64,000 bases of DNA. Source: Jeotgalibacillus alimentarius. Its GTDB lineage: Bacteria; Bacillota; Bacilli; Bacillales; Jeotgalibacillaceae. Positions 35,428 to 42,539 of the stretch are shown here, piece after piece. How positions within the stretch are numbered: the first letter of the stretch is position 1; each line of letters starts with the position of its first letter. The translations under genes and the position numbers were made by a program. The stretch spans positions 62,001-126,000 of the forward strand of contig NZ_JXRQ01000015.1 in NCBI RefSeq assembly GCF_000829445.1, given 5' to 3'. The notes below the pieces were generated by a model. It had not been told where the DNA came from. It did not search any database and was given only the letters and a program-made list of their open reading frames with translations.

Positions 35428-36392
35428 TGTTCCTCAAAATATTTAACATCGGATGCAAGCTGACCGAAAAAGTGATTCATATTCTGTCCGTTAATCCATG
35501 CGCGTCCCCAGACATCTTCATTCGCTGCAAGAATGCCCATGAACCAGATCCGGCGTGCAGCTACAAAATAAGGCAGTGCTTTTTTATCGTGCTCATTAAT
35601 TTTCCGGACACTTTCATACCCGTTTAAAAATGAACGCCAGCACGTTTTTTCCTGCTGCGGATAATTGTTTTTCAGATTCCACCAGAAGACTGCGATATCA
35701 TAGGCACGATACCCAATACCACAGCAGTCGTAGTCAAATGCTTCTAAATTGCCATCGTGTAAATGGAAGTTGAAGTTGTGAAAGTCCCCATGACAGAACC
35801 CATAGGAAAGCTCTTTATTTTCAGCCACTTCCTTTACCTTACTGACAGCTTCATGGAGCAGCGTCTCCTGTTCTTCAGTCAATGCATGACCGAGCCGCTT
35901 CATAATGATCGCAGCAGGTGCTTTTAACAGATGATTCACATTCAGTTCGTAACCTCTGCTGGTTGACGGCTTGAATTTGTCAGTCGCATTGTGCAGATTC
36001 GCAAGAGCACGGCCGATTCTGCCGCTGTTTTCTTCCGTAATCTCAGGGCGCTCTCCTTTTGAATAGGTGAACATCACGCCAAAACGTGTTCCTTCAGGCG
36101 CTTCAATTTTTGTCAGATGCTGCCCGTCCTTACGTTTTACCGGGATAGATGAGTGAATGCCCTCATGCTGAGCAAATTCAATGGCCTCAAGCTCAAATAA
36201 AATCGCATCCTCTTCCCGCCACCCTTTACGGTAGACACGGAAGATATAATTGTCTTCTACTGTTTTCAGCACGTACGTATCGTTCAGGCCGCGTGCTAAA
36301 AACAGGCATTCTGTCACTTCAGGCAGATCGTAATCATGAGACAGGTCTTGTATTGTTTTTTCCCCGATCAGTGAATGTTTAATGTGGATCAT
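35424..36392 (-). CDS. Aminoglycoside phosphotransferase-family kinase
   Basis: A 322-aa protein with the APH/choline-kinase fold: an N-lobe with the nucleotide site (LNDTYVLKTVEDNYIFRVYR), and the catalytic loop FCHGDFHNFNF (about residue 202) followed by AFDYDCCGIGYRAYDIA (about 224). It resembles SrkA/YihE-like and homoserine-kinase-like members; the substrate is not predictable and resistance should not be assumed. AAAGGAT before ATG. Single gene with its own terminator. Confidence 0.82.
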   Translation of the reverse strand: MIHIKHSLIGEKTIQDLSHDYDLPEVTECLFLARGLNDTYVLKTVEDNYIFRVYRKGWREEDAILFELEAIEFAQHEGIHSSIPVKRKDGQHLTKIEAPEGTRFGVMFTYSKGERPEITEENSGRIGRALANLHNATDKFKPSTSRGYELNVNHLLKAPAAIIMKRLGHALTEEQETLLHEAVSKVKEVAENKELSYGFCHGDFHNFNFHLHDGNLEAFDYDCCGIGYRAYDIAVFWWNLKNNYPQQEKTCWRSFLNGYESVRKINEHDKKALPYFVAARRIWFMGILAANEDVWGRAWINGQNMNHFFGQLASDVKYFEEQ

Positions 36393-36489
36393 ATAGACTC
36401 AATCCTTTCATTCGTAATACTTGTTTATTTCTCTGTAAAAGAAAAAAATCCTCCCTTTTTCAAAGTTATACTAGTTGTATGATGGACGC

Positions 36490-37086
36490 TTATTTCCTGT
36501 ATTCTTTTATCCATACAATACCATATACAAGGGTGGGGATAATAATGGTACTTGCAAGGAGATATACCGGATATGCTGGCAGGAAACCGTAGATCAGGGG
36601 ATAAAACATGCTCAGTACGAGAAGCAGTGGCACTAGGATTCCGATTGATTTGTAAGATGCTTTTGTCGCATCGCGGGTAATCTGTACTTCTCTTTCATCT
36701 GTCTCCTGAAACTCAGTCATCTTTGTCGCAAATACATTAAACGATACTGAACGGTCACGCGTGATAAAGCTGTAGATCATCCATGGAATCGTAAAGAGAA
36801 ATAACAGCAGCCATGGAAGAGAATTCACTGTGACGCTGATCACATCTGCTTCGGTCTGACCGGTCTCATTATCAGTCACCTCCCGCACATCTTCAATCGT
36901 AATCCCCTCAGACCCAATATTGATTTCATTTGACCAGCTGACCGTTTTGCCAAGCACATCATCCAGCTCACGTGCTTCATATCCTTCAGTCAACTCCTGC
37001 ATGGCATGCACCGTACTTCCAACTGTGACTGCTAACAGCACATAAAAAATTACACTGCATATCGTTTCAATTAATACTTTTCTCAC
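36490..37086 (-). CDS. Membrane protein paired with XRE regulator (DUF2178/DUF3169-like)
   Basis: A 198-aa protein with about four membrane helices (residues 8-28, 88-108, 148-168, 172-192) and a cytoplasmic segment with FQETDEREVQITRDATKASY, a motif seen in membrane partners of small XRE regulators. The start is GTG and overlaps the XRE stop by four bases. The role is unknown, perhaps as target or modulator of the regulator. Confidence 0.72.
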   Translation of the reverse strand: MRKVLIETICSVIFYVLLAVTVGSTVHAMQELTEGYEARELDDVLGKTVSWSNEINIGSEGITIEDVREVTDNETGQTEADVISVTVNSLPWLLLFLFTIPWMIYSFITRDRSVSFNVFATKMTEFQETDEREVQITRDATKASYKSIGILVPLLLVLSMFYPLIYGFLPAYPVYLLASTIIIPTLVYGIVWIKEYRK

Positions 37087-37289
37087 TGCTCTTCCTCCTT
37101 CATAAAAATGGATTCCACTGCTTCCCCGAATACTTCTGCAATGTTCAGCGCCAGCAGCAGCGACGGCGTATAGCTGCCTTTTTCAAGTGATACAATTGTC
37201 TGCCTAGTGACACCGATTTTTTTAGCGAGGTCCCCCTGTGTGAGGCCGTGGCGTGCCCGGAGTTCCTTCACCCGATTTTTGATGGCCAT
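37083..37289 (-). CDS. Small XRE-family HTH regulator
   Basis: A 68-aa protein that is almost only a Cro/CI-type helix-turn-helix (RARHGLTQGDLAKKIGVTRQ, TIVSLEKGSYTPSLLLALNI). It is related to YozG/YvaO-type single-domain regulators that are often co-transcribed with a membrane protein, as here. TTGGAGGAG supports the ATG. Confidence 0.9.
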   Translation of the reverse strand: MAIKNRVKELRARHGLTQGDLAKKIGVTRQTIVSLEKGSYTPSLLLALNIAEVFGEAVESIFMKEEEQ

Positions 37290-37376
37290 TTGATCTCCTC
37301 CAATATATGTTAGTTAGATTGTAAAGTAGACTTGTCTTTTTGTAAAGTTGGTTTTACTTTTTTTAAAGGACTATGA

Positions 37377-37523
37377 ATTGTGATGAGGTGGTTCGACGTA
37401 TAACGCGTGGTGTTCGACGTATAACAGCTGTGGTTCGACACAAAACCAGTCATGTTCGACTTCTAAATTCAGATGTTCAACGTAATAACTGTTATGTTCG
37501 CCACTTCGGGTATATAGACCCAT
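37377..37523 (-). repeat. 21-bp periodic array 1 (GTCGAAC core)
   Basis: Read on the minus strand: head ATGGGTCTATATACCCGAAG(T), then six 21-bp units with cores GGCGAAC, GTTGAAC and four GTCGAAC. On the plus strand the cores begin at 37496, 37475, 37454, 37433, 37412 and 37391, all 21 apart. The variable 14 bp tend to AC at the start and GTTNTAC at the end, so neighbouring units form the dyad GTTNNACGTNNAAC. Total 147 bp, 28 bases past the terminator of the flavin reductase gene. Confidence 0.88.
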
Positions 37524-37550
37524 CCCCACACGTCGACTCATCTGCAACAC

Positions 37551-37583
37551 AAAAAACCGGACAGCATCACGCTCCCCGGCCTC
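37551..37583 (-). terminator. Intrinsic terminator of the sucrase/flavin reductase operon
   Basis: On the minus strand CCGGGGAGC(GTGAT)GCTGTCCGG followed by TTTTTT; one mismatch in the stem. Confidence 0.8.
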
Positions 37584-37592
37584 ACTCAAACA

Positions 37593-38204
37593 CTATTTAG
37601 GTCTCTCCAATGAAAACATCTCACCAAGCTTCGCATAATAACTCCCGGCCAACCTGCTCACAGCGCCAAGTCCTTCAGGATCAATGCGTCCCTTCTCATA
37701 GATCGATTCAGCAATATGAAACCGCACAATTCTGCCGATCAAAAGATCCGTCGACGGAACTCCATCCTGACCGCCAAGCGGAATATGCTGCTCCAGGACG
37801 CATTCCATTCTGAACCTGGACTCTTCAAGCCCGGGTACGCTGATCACATCACTTTTCACAGGCGTCAGCCCAGCCAGATCAACTTCACTTTCATCAGCCG
37901 GCAGACTCGCTGACGTCATATTTACCTTATCCACATTGCTTTCATCCACAATGTGGACAACAAATTCCCCTTTAAACACTGCGTTCCGCGCCGTATCCTT
38001 CTGCTCGCCTGCTTTTCGCTGAACAGACACTGAGATCAGCGGCGGGTCGGCGGATACAATATTAAAATAACTAAACGGGGCTGCATTGAGCACACCCGAT
38101 TCAGATTCAGTCGTTACAAATGCAATTGGACGCGGGATGATCCCGCCTGTTAACAGCTTGTAGTTGTCGCGTTCGGATTGGTTATCGGGATTAATAGATC
38201 GCAT
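37593..38204 (-). CDS. Flavin reductase family protein (FMN-binding split barrel)
   Basis: A 203-aa split-barrel flavoprotein: LTGGIIPRPIAFVTT at the N-terminus, then AAPFSYFNIVSADPPLISVSV, both typical of the FMN site of flavin reductase-like/DUF447-like proteins, and HIPLGG further on. It may reduce free flavin or act as an oxidoreductase; its partner is unknown. The start codon abuts the sucrase stop (TAGATG) and its GGAGG lies within the sucrase gene, so translation is coupled, an unexpected pairing. Confidence 0.85.
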   Translation of the reverse strand: MRSINPDNQSERDNYKLLTGGIIPRPIAFVTTESESGVLNAAPFSYFNIVSADPPLISVSVQRKAGEQKDTARNAVFKGEFVVHIVDESNVDKVNMTSASLPADESEVDLAGLTPVKSDVISVPGLEESRFRMECVLEQHIPLGGQDGVPSTDLLIGRIVRFHIAESIYEKGRIDPEGLGAVSRLAGSYYAKLGEMFSLERPK

Positions 38205-39686
38205 CTACATTCCTCCTTTTGGTGAAAAAGCTGAATGAAGCTCCCACTTCTCAAGACGCTCAATTACAGCCTCACCATCCGCTTCAAACTCAATGTCATC
38301 TGACTTTTCTCCAGGATAAATACGTGCCGTCATCACAGCTTCACCATCATTTATAAAAATCTCTGCCGAGGACTGATCAAGGAACAGGTGGAATGTTAAA
38401 AGATCATTGTCTGCCTTCACCTTTACTGTTCTCGTCCCGCTCACGCCGGCGCCTGACTTTGTCCGGTCCAATGTGACTGCTCCGTCCTGCTTCACCCATG
38501 ACAGAACCGTTCTCTCTCCGTTTCCACATCTGAATTTTATATGAAAAGCATTTGCATTCTGTATATTCACTTCAACTTTCATTTCAAGACATGTTCCATT
38601 AATTGAATCAAACGTTCGTTTAGCTGAAACGGCTTCATTTTCATACTGTACTGCTTCTTTCCTCAGTTCAGCAAGCTCCGGCAGCGGCTGGACAAGCAGC
38701 CTGTCCCCGTCCGGCAAAAGAACTCTTGGAATCGTCATCGCCCCGCTAAAGCCATGCTCCTGCGTCGGCATCTGACTCTCCCACATATCCATCCAGCCGA
38801 TCATCACACGCCTGCCCTCAGGATCTTCAAGCGTCTGAGGCGCATAAAAGTCAAAGCCGGCATCAAGCATCTGGAAATCTCCGTGTGCAAACGTACCCGT
38901 CTCATAATCCAGCTTACCCAGCACATACACCGCCTGATGCAGGTTATGAAACTTCTCCCCCTCAGGCTTCACGCCCTGTGGCGACATGACAAGCACGTCA
39001 TGATCCCCTAAATGAAAGAAGTCGGGACATTCCCACATGAAGCCGCCGTTCTCATCCTTTTTCGCAGATACCGCCATAAACGTCCAGTTCAGTAAATCAT
39101 CCGACTTATACAGCAGCACCTGCCCCTGGTGATCCTTCGTCCGCGATCCCAGCACACAATAATATGTACCATTATGCTCCCACACCTTTGGATCCCTGAA
39201 ATGGTAAGGATGAATATCCCCCTGGGGTGCTTCCTGAATCACAGGCTCCTTGCGTTTTGTAAAATGAATGCCGTCACTGCTCTCAGCAATCATCTGTACC
39301 TGCTTAAGATCAGTATCATGATCCGGCCCTGTCCATACATTCCCCGTATACATCGCGACCAGCTTCCCGTTCACCTCAATCGCACTGCCCGAAAAACAAC
39401 CATCCGCATCATCTTCCGTACTCGGCGCAAGCGCCACAGGCAGATGCTCCCAGTGCACCAGATCACGGCTCACCGTATGACCCCAATGCATCGGTCCCCA
39501 CTCCGGCGAAAATGGATGGTGCTGATAAAACAAGTGATATTCCCCATTAAAATACGAAAAACCATTCGGGTCATTCATCCAATACGCCCGCGGCGCCACG
39601 TGAAACCGCGGATACCACTTGTGCGCCTGCACCCGTGGCTCCATCTCCTGAATCGACGCCTCCGCAACCTGAATCTCCTTCTCCAT
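38205..39686 (-). CDS. sacA: Sucrose-6-phosphate hydrolase / beta-fructofuranosidase (GH32)
   Basis: GH32 enzyme of 493 aa that cleaves sucrose-6-phosphate (or sucrose) to glucose(-6-P) and fructose in the cytoplasm. The catalytic nucleophile is in WMNDPNGF (about residue 38), the transition-state acid in FRDPKVW (about 164) and the acid/base in WECPDFF (about 218). A C-terminal beta-sandwich follows. No signal peptide. No sucrose PTS or regulator is adjacent, so the source of substrate is open. The symbol is by similarity. Confidence 0.88.
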   Translation of the reverse strand: MEKEIQVAEASIQEMEPRVQAHKWYPRFHVAPRAYWMNDPNGFSYFNGEYHLFYQHHPFSPEWGPMHWGHTVSRDLVHWEHLPVALAPSTEDDADGCFSGSAIEVNGKLVAMYTGNVWTGPDHDTDLKQVQMIAESSDGIHFTKRKEPVIQEAPQGDIHPYHFRDPKVWEHNGTYYCVLGSRTKDHQGQVLLYKSDDLLNWTFMAVSAKKDENGGFMWECPDFFHLGDHDVLVMSPQGVKPEGEKFHNLHQAVYVLGKLDYETGTFAHGDFQMLDAGFDFYAPQTLEDPEGRRVMIGWMDMWESQMPTQEHGFSGAMTIPRVLLPDGDRLLVQPLPELAELRKEAVQYENEAVSAKRTFDSINGTCLEMKVEVNIQNANAFHIKFRCGNGERTVLSWVKQDGAVTLDRTKSGAGVSGTRTVKVKADNDLLTFHLFLDQSSAEIFINDGEAVMTARIYPGEKSDDIEFEADGEAVIERLEKWELHSAFSPKGGM

Positions 39687-39750
39687 CTCGTCACCTGCTT
39701 TCGGATTGTTAAGTGTATTTTAGCATTTAGTGGGATGGTGGTGGGAAATT

Positions 39751-39896
39751 GGGGGTTGTGGGGGGTTCGCTCTTCAACATCGGATGTTCGGCATATAACA
39801 CACGGGGTTCGACGCTTAGCATAGTTTCTTCGCCACTCACCACACGGGGTTCGACGTTCAAAACAAAACTTCAACACTCAGGGTATATTGACCTAC
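39751..39896 (-). repeat. 21-bp periodic array 2 (GTCGAAC core)
   Basis: On the minus strand a head with AATATACCCTGAGT is followed by cores GTTGAAG, GTCGAAC, GGCGAAG, GTCGAAC, GCCGAAC and AGCGAAC. On the plus strand these begin at 39869, 39849, 39828, 39807, 39786 and 39765: 21-bp spacing except one 20. It lies in the 39687-39989 divergent gap between sacA and the NERD gene and is the only copy not preceded by a terminator. Its tail (AACCCCCAATTTCCCA) matches that of array 3. Confidence 0.85.
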
Positions 39897-39989
39897 CCAG
39901 CCAGCCTCGTTTTTTTCAAAAAATCTCGTGTAATTGCATTCTTATTCGTATATGATAGTTAAAACTAAATAGATTTGGAGGAAATATCA

Positions 39990-40970
39990 TTGATCTTTTA
40001 TGACAGAAAACCCTCAATCCGTGCACATGCCTACGAACTCCTCTCAAGACATTTGCCCGAGAACCTACCTGCCAGAACAACCCTTCTCAAAGACGCCTCT
40101 ATCATCCGAGCAGGTGAATTTGGCGAAAAACGAGTCGACCAACTACTCTCTCCTTTTGCATCTGATGAATGCCTGATTGGTTTCAATCTCATTTTTCCGT
40201 TTGATGGTGAGACAATTCAAATTGATCATCTACTCTTAACTCCCTCTTTTGCATTGACAATTGAAACAAAACATTTAAAAGGACACATCCTGCTAGATCT
40301 TGAAAACGAACAGATGTACCGCCACGAACCTGATGGCTCCATTTTCACCTCTACTCACCCATCCCTTCAGACAGAACGCCACCGCAAAGGTTTACTGCAG
40401 CTCTTCAAAAAAATGAACATCGACCTTCCTATCTACTCATTAATTACATTTACACATCAAAACGTTCATTTAGAGGCGGTCGGTACTCATACCGTTCTTC
40501 CCAAAGAAATATGCCGGATTGAAAGATTAACCATGAAATTGAGAGAACTATGCGAATCAGACCTGCCCCCGAAAATGACTCCTGATCAGTTACTCCACGT
40601 GTCTCAAACCCTGAAGACCTATACGGTAAACGAAAAGATTTATAATACACTCGAGCGACTCAATCTGTCTTATAGCCAGTTGATCCCTGGTGTCTGGTGC
40701 CACCAATGCGCTGAACTGTCATGCATCTGGACCGGACGGCGTTTTAGATGTTTGGTTTGCAGAGAGCCTAACGATGAGACTTATCAGGATACACTGTTTG
40801 TCTACCTTACTTTTGTGTCTGATTCTATTGCGAATAAACAGGCTCGAATGATGTTAAAACTAGCGCGCCCGGGCACCGCCAGAATATTGATGCTTAGAGC
40901 CGGACTGGAACCATTTTATAAAACAAGCAAGAGGTTTTACCGAATGAACAAGCCATTTCGCGCCAATTAA
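39990..40970 (+). CDS. NERD domain protein with C-terminal zinc finger
   Basis: A 326-aa protein. The N-terminal NERD (nuclease-related) domain has GEFGEKRVDQLL, then FDGETIQIDHLLLTP and LTIETKHLKGHI, keeping the D...ExK metal-site pattern of related nucleases (about residues 78 and 92-94). The C-terminus has CHQC...CLVC spaced as one zinc ribbon (about 235-257). The function is unknown; such proteins are suspected to process DNA. I start at the TTG at 39990, eight bases after GGAGG. It is flanked on both sides by inverted 21-bp arrays. Confidence 0.82.
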   Translation: MIFYDRKPSIRAHAYELLSRHLPENLPARTTLLKDASIIRAGEFGEKRVDQLLSPFASDECLIGFNLIFPFDGETIQIDHLLLTPSFALTIETKHLKGHILLDLENEQMYRHEPDGSIFTSTHPSLQTERHRKGLLQLFKKMNIDLPIYSLITFTHQNVHLEAVGTHTVLPKEICRIERLTMKLRELCESDLPPKMTPDQLLHVSQTLKTYTVNEKIYNTLERLNLSYSQLIPGVWCHQCAELSCIWTGRRFRCLVCREPNDETYQDTLFVYLTFVSDSIANKQARMMLKLARPGTARILMLRAGLEPFYKTSKRFYRMNKPFRAN

Positions 40971-40984
40971 TTGGCGCTTTTTTG
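40957..40984 (+). terminator. Intrinsic terminator with the NERD stop codon in its loop
   Basis: GCGCCAATTAATTGGCGCTTTTTT; the TAA stop of the NERD gene is part of the palindrome. Array 3 begins at the next base. Confidence 0.88.
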
Positions 40985-41131
40985 ATGAGTCTATATACCC
41001 GAAGTGGCGAACCTTTACCACTGAGTGTCGAACCGGATGGATTAAACGCCGAATATGACATCTCAAACGTCGAACACCAGAGACTTACTCTCGAACACCA
41101 CCAGTTTTACGCCGAACCCCCGTAACCAAAC
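40985..41131 (+). repeat. 21-bp periodic array 3 (GTCGAAC core)
   Basis: Head ATGAGTCTATATACCCGAAG(T) differs from the array 1 head by one base. Six 21-bp units follow, cores ending at 41012, 41033, 41054, 41075, 41096 and 41117: GGCGAAC, GTCGAAC, GCCGAAT, GTCGAAC, CTCGAAC, GCCGAAC. Total 147 bp. A 46-codon reading frame with a heptad Glu pattern runs through it, but see the findings for why I do not call it a gene. Confidence 0.88.
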
Positions 41132-41182
41132 CCCCAGTTTCCCAACTGCATCAACCGCAAAAAATAATTACAAAAAATAGTA

Positions 41183-41229
41183 TTGACCATCCGTACCAAC
41201 CGTATTACAATTAGTAGTACAGGTAATAC
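41183..41229 (+). promoter_or_regulatory. Promoter and candidate GntR operator
   Basis: TTGACC (41183), 17 bases, TACAAT (41206) is a good sigma-A promoter. The perfect inverted repeat GTATTAC (41202-41208) / GTAATAC (41223-41229) overlaps the -10 and start point, as expected for autorepression by the adjacent YtrA-type regulator. Confidence 0.75.
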
Positions 41230-41253
41230 ACTAATATTTGGAGGAGGGTGCGG

Positions 41254-41637
41254 ATGTTTACGTTGGATACGCGCAGCCGGGTGCCGATTTATGAGCAGCT
41301 GATGGATCAGTTGAAGACACTGATGATCAAGGATTTGCTGCAGCAGGATGAGCAGTTGCCTTCGGTCAGGAATCTGGCGCAGGAATTGACGATTAATCCG
41401 AATACGATACAGAAGGCTTACCGCGAGCTTGAGCGCGAAGGATTCATTTATTCCGTTCCTGGAAAAGGCAGCTTTGTGGCGCCATTGCAGAATGATGGAA
41501 ATGGGGAGAGATTGGAGATGCTGAGACAGGATTTAGAAAAAATTGTGAGCGAATTTTTGTTTCTTGGCGGGTCGAAGGATGATCTGATCAGTCTGATTCA
41601 AAAAATTGAAGTTGGTGAAAAGGAGGGTGAAAAATGA
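41254..41637 (+). CDS. GntR-family regulator, YtrA subfamily
   Basis: A 127-aa regulator with an N-terminal winged helix (PIYEQLMDQLKTLM, then LPSVRNLAQELTINPNTIQKAYRELEREGFI) and a short C-terminal helical tail. This short form is the YtrA type, which usually represses its own ABC-transporter operon. I prefer the ATG at 41254 (well spaced from GGAGGAGG) to the GTG at 41248. It overlaps the next gene by four bases. Confidence 0.9.
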   Translation: MFTLDTRSRVPIYEQLMDQLKTLMIKDLLQQDEQLPSVRNLAQELTINPNTIQKAYRELEREGFIYSVPGKGSFVAPLQNDGNGERLEMLRQDLEKIVSEFLFLGGSKDDLISLIQKIEVGEKEGEK

Positions 41638-42539
41638 TACAGGCGTCCGCAGTTAATAAACGGTTTGACGATCTGCAGGCTGTTGAAGATCTCACACTCC
41701 ATGTGAAAAAAGGTTCGATCTATGGACTTCTTGGTTCGAATGGCGCCGGTAAAACGACACTGCTCAAGATCCTTGCTGGTATCTACAGATATGACAGCGG
41801 TGAAGTGAAAATCGCTGACAAACCGGTGTTTGAGACACCTGATACGAAACAGCACGTGTTGTTTATACCTGATCAGCCGCACTTTTTGCACCAGACTTCT
41901 CTGAATGATATGGCCGGTTTTTATAAAGAAGTGTATACACGCTGGAACGAAAAAAGATTTCAGCAGCTGACAAAGCATTTCAGAATGAATCCGGATAAGA
42001 AGCTGACGCGTATGTCAAAAGGGATGCAGCGGCAGGCTTCATTTATACTGACGCTCTCTGCAATGCCGGATGTGCTGATTTTGGATGAGCCGTTTGACGG
42101 ATTGGATCCGGTGGTGCGCCAGCAGATGAAAAATGCGATATTGCAGGATGTAGCTGATCGCGGGCTGACGCTGATTGTGTCTTCACACAACCTGCGCGAG
42201 ATGGAAGACTTCTGTGATTACGTTGGGATTATGCATAACGGCGGACTTTTATTTGAACGGGATCTGGATGAACTGAAAACTGATATTCATAAGCTTCAGA
42301 TCGCATTTAAGCAGCTGCCCGAAAAGGATGCATTCCTGAGCGGACTTGATGTGCTGCATTATGAAAAGCGCGGCAGTGTGCTGCTGATTATCGTAAAAGG
42401 ACGCGAGGAAGAGATTCTTCCTTATGTTCAGAGTTTTAATCCGGCGATCTTTGATTTACTGCCGTTAACACTTGAAGAAATCTTTATTTATGAGCTGGGA
42501 GGTGTAGGCTATGAAATCCGGAATCTTATTGTGGAATAA
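41634..42539 (+). CDS. ABC transporter ATP-binding protein (YtrB-like)
   Basis: ATPase of 301 aa: Walker A GSNGAGKTTLL (about 36), signature RMSKGMQRQASF (a non-standard form of LSGGQ, common in this subfamily), Walker B VLILDEPFDGLDP, then H in SSHNLREMED. It works with the 661-aa permease that follows and overlaps it by 29 bases. B. subtilis YtrB-like systems respond to cell-wall antibiotics; the cargo here is unknown. Confidence 0.9.
   Translation: MIQASAVNKRFDDLQAVEDLTLHVKKGSIYGLLGSNGAGKTTLLKILAGIYRYDSGEVKIADKPVFETPDTKQHVLFIPDQPHFLHQTSLNDMAGFYKEVYTRWNEKRFQQLTKHFRMNPDKKLTRMSKGMQRQASFILTLSAMPDVLILDEPFDGLDPVVRQQMKNAILQDVADRGLTLIVSSHNLREMEDFCDYVGIMHNGGLLFERDLDELKTDIHKLQIAFKQLPEKDAFLSGLDVLHYEKRGSVLLIIVKGREEEILPYVQSFNPAIFDLLPLTLEEIFIYELGGVGYEIRNLIVE

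Noticed and set aside
35424-36392. APH-family gene as antibiotic resistance
   Set aside because: Only the general kinase fold is seen; the family includes many housekeeping kinases and there is no mobile context.
37377-37523. Array as a CRISPR locus
   Set aside because: The constant part is only about 7 bp and the variable part 14 bp; CRISPR repeats are 23-47 bp with 26-40 bp spacers. No cas gene is present.
39129-39824. 231-codon plus-strand ORF over sacA
   Set aside because: It is antisense to a well-conserved GH32 gene, is very rich in Arg/His/Ile as shadow frames are, and runs into array 2.
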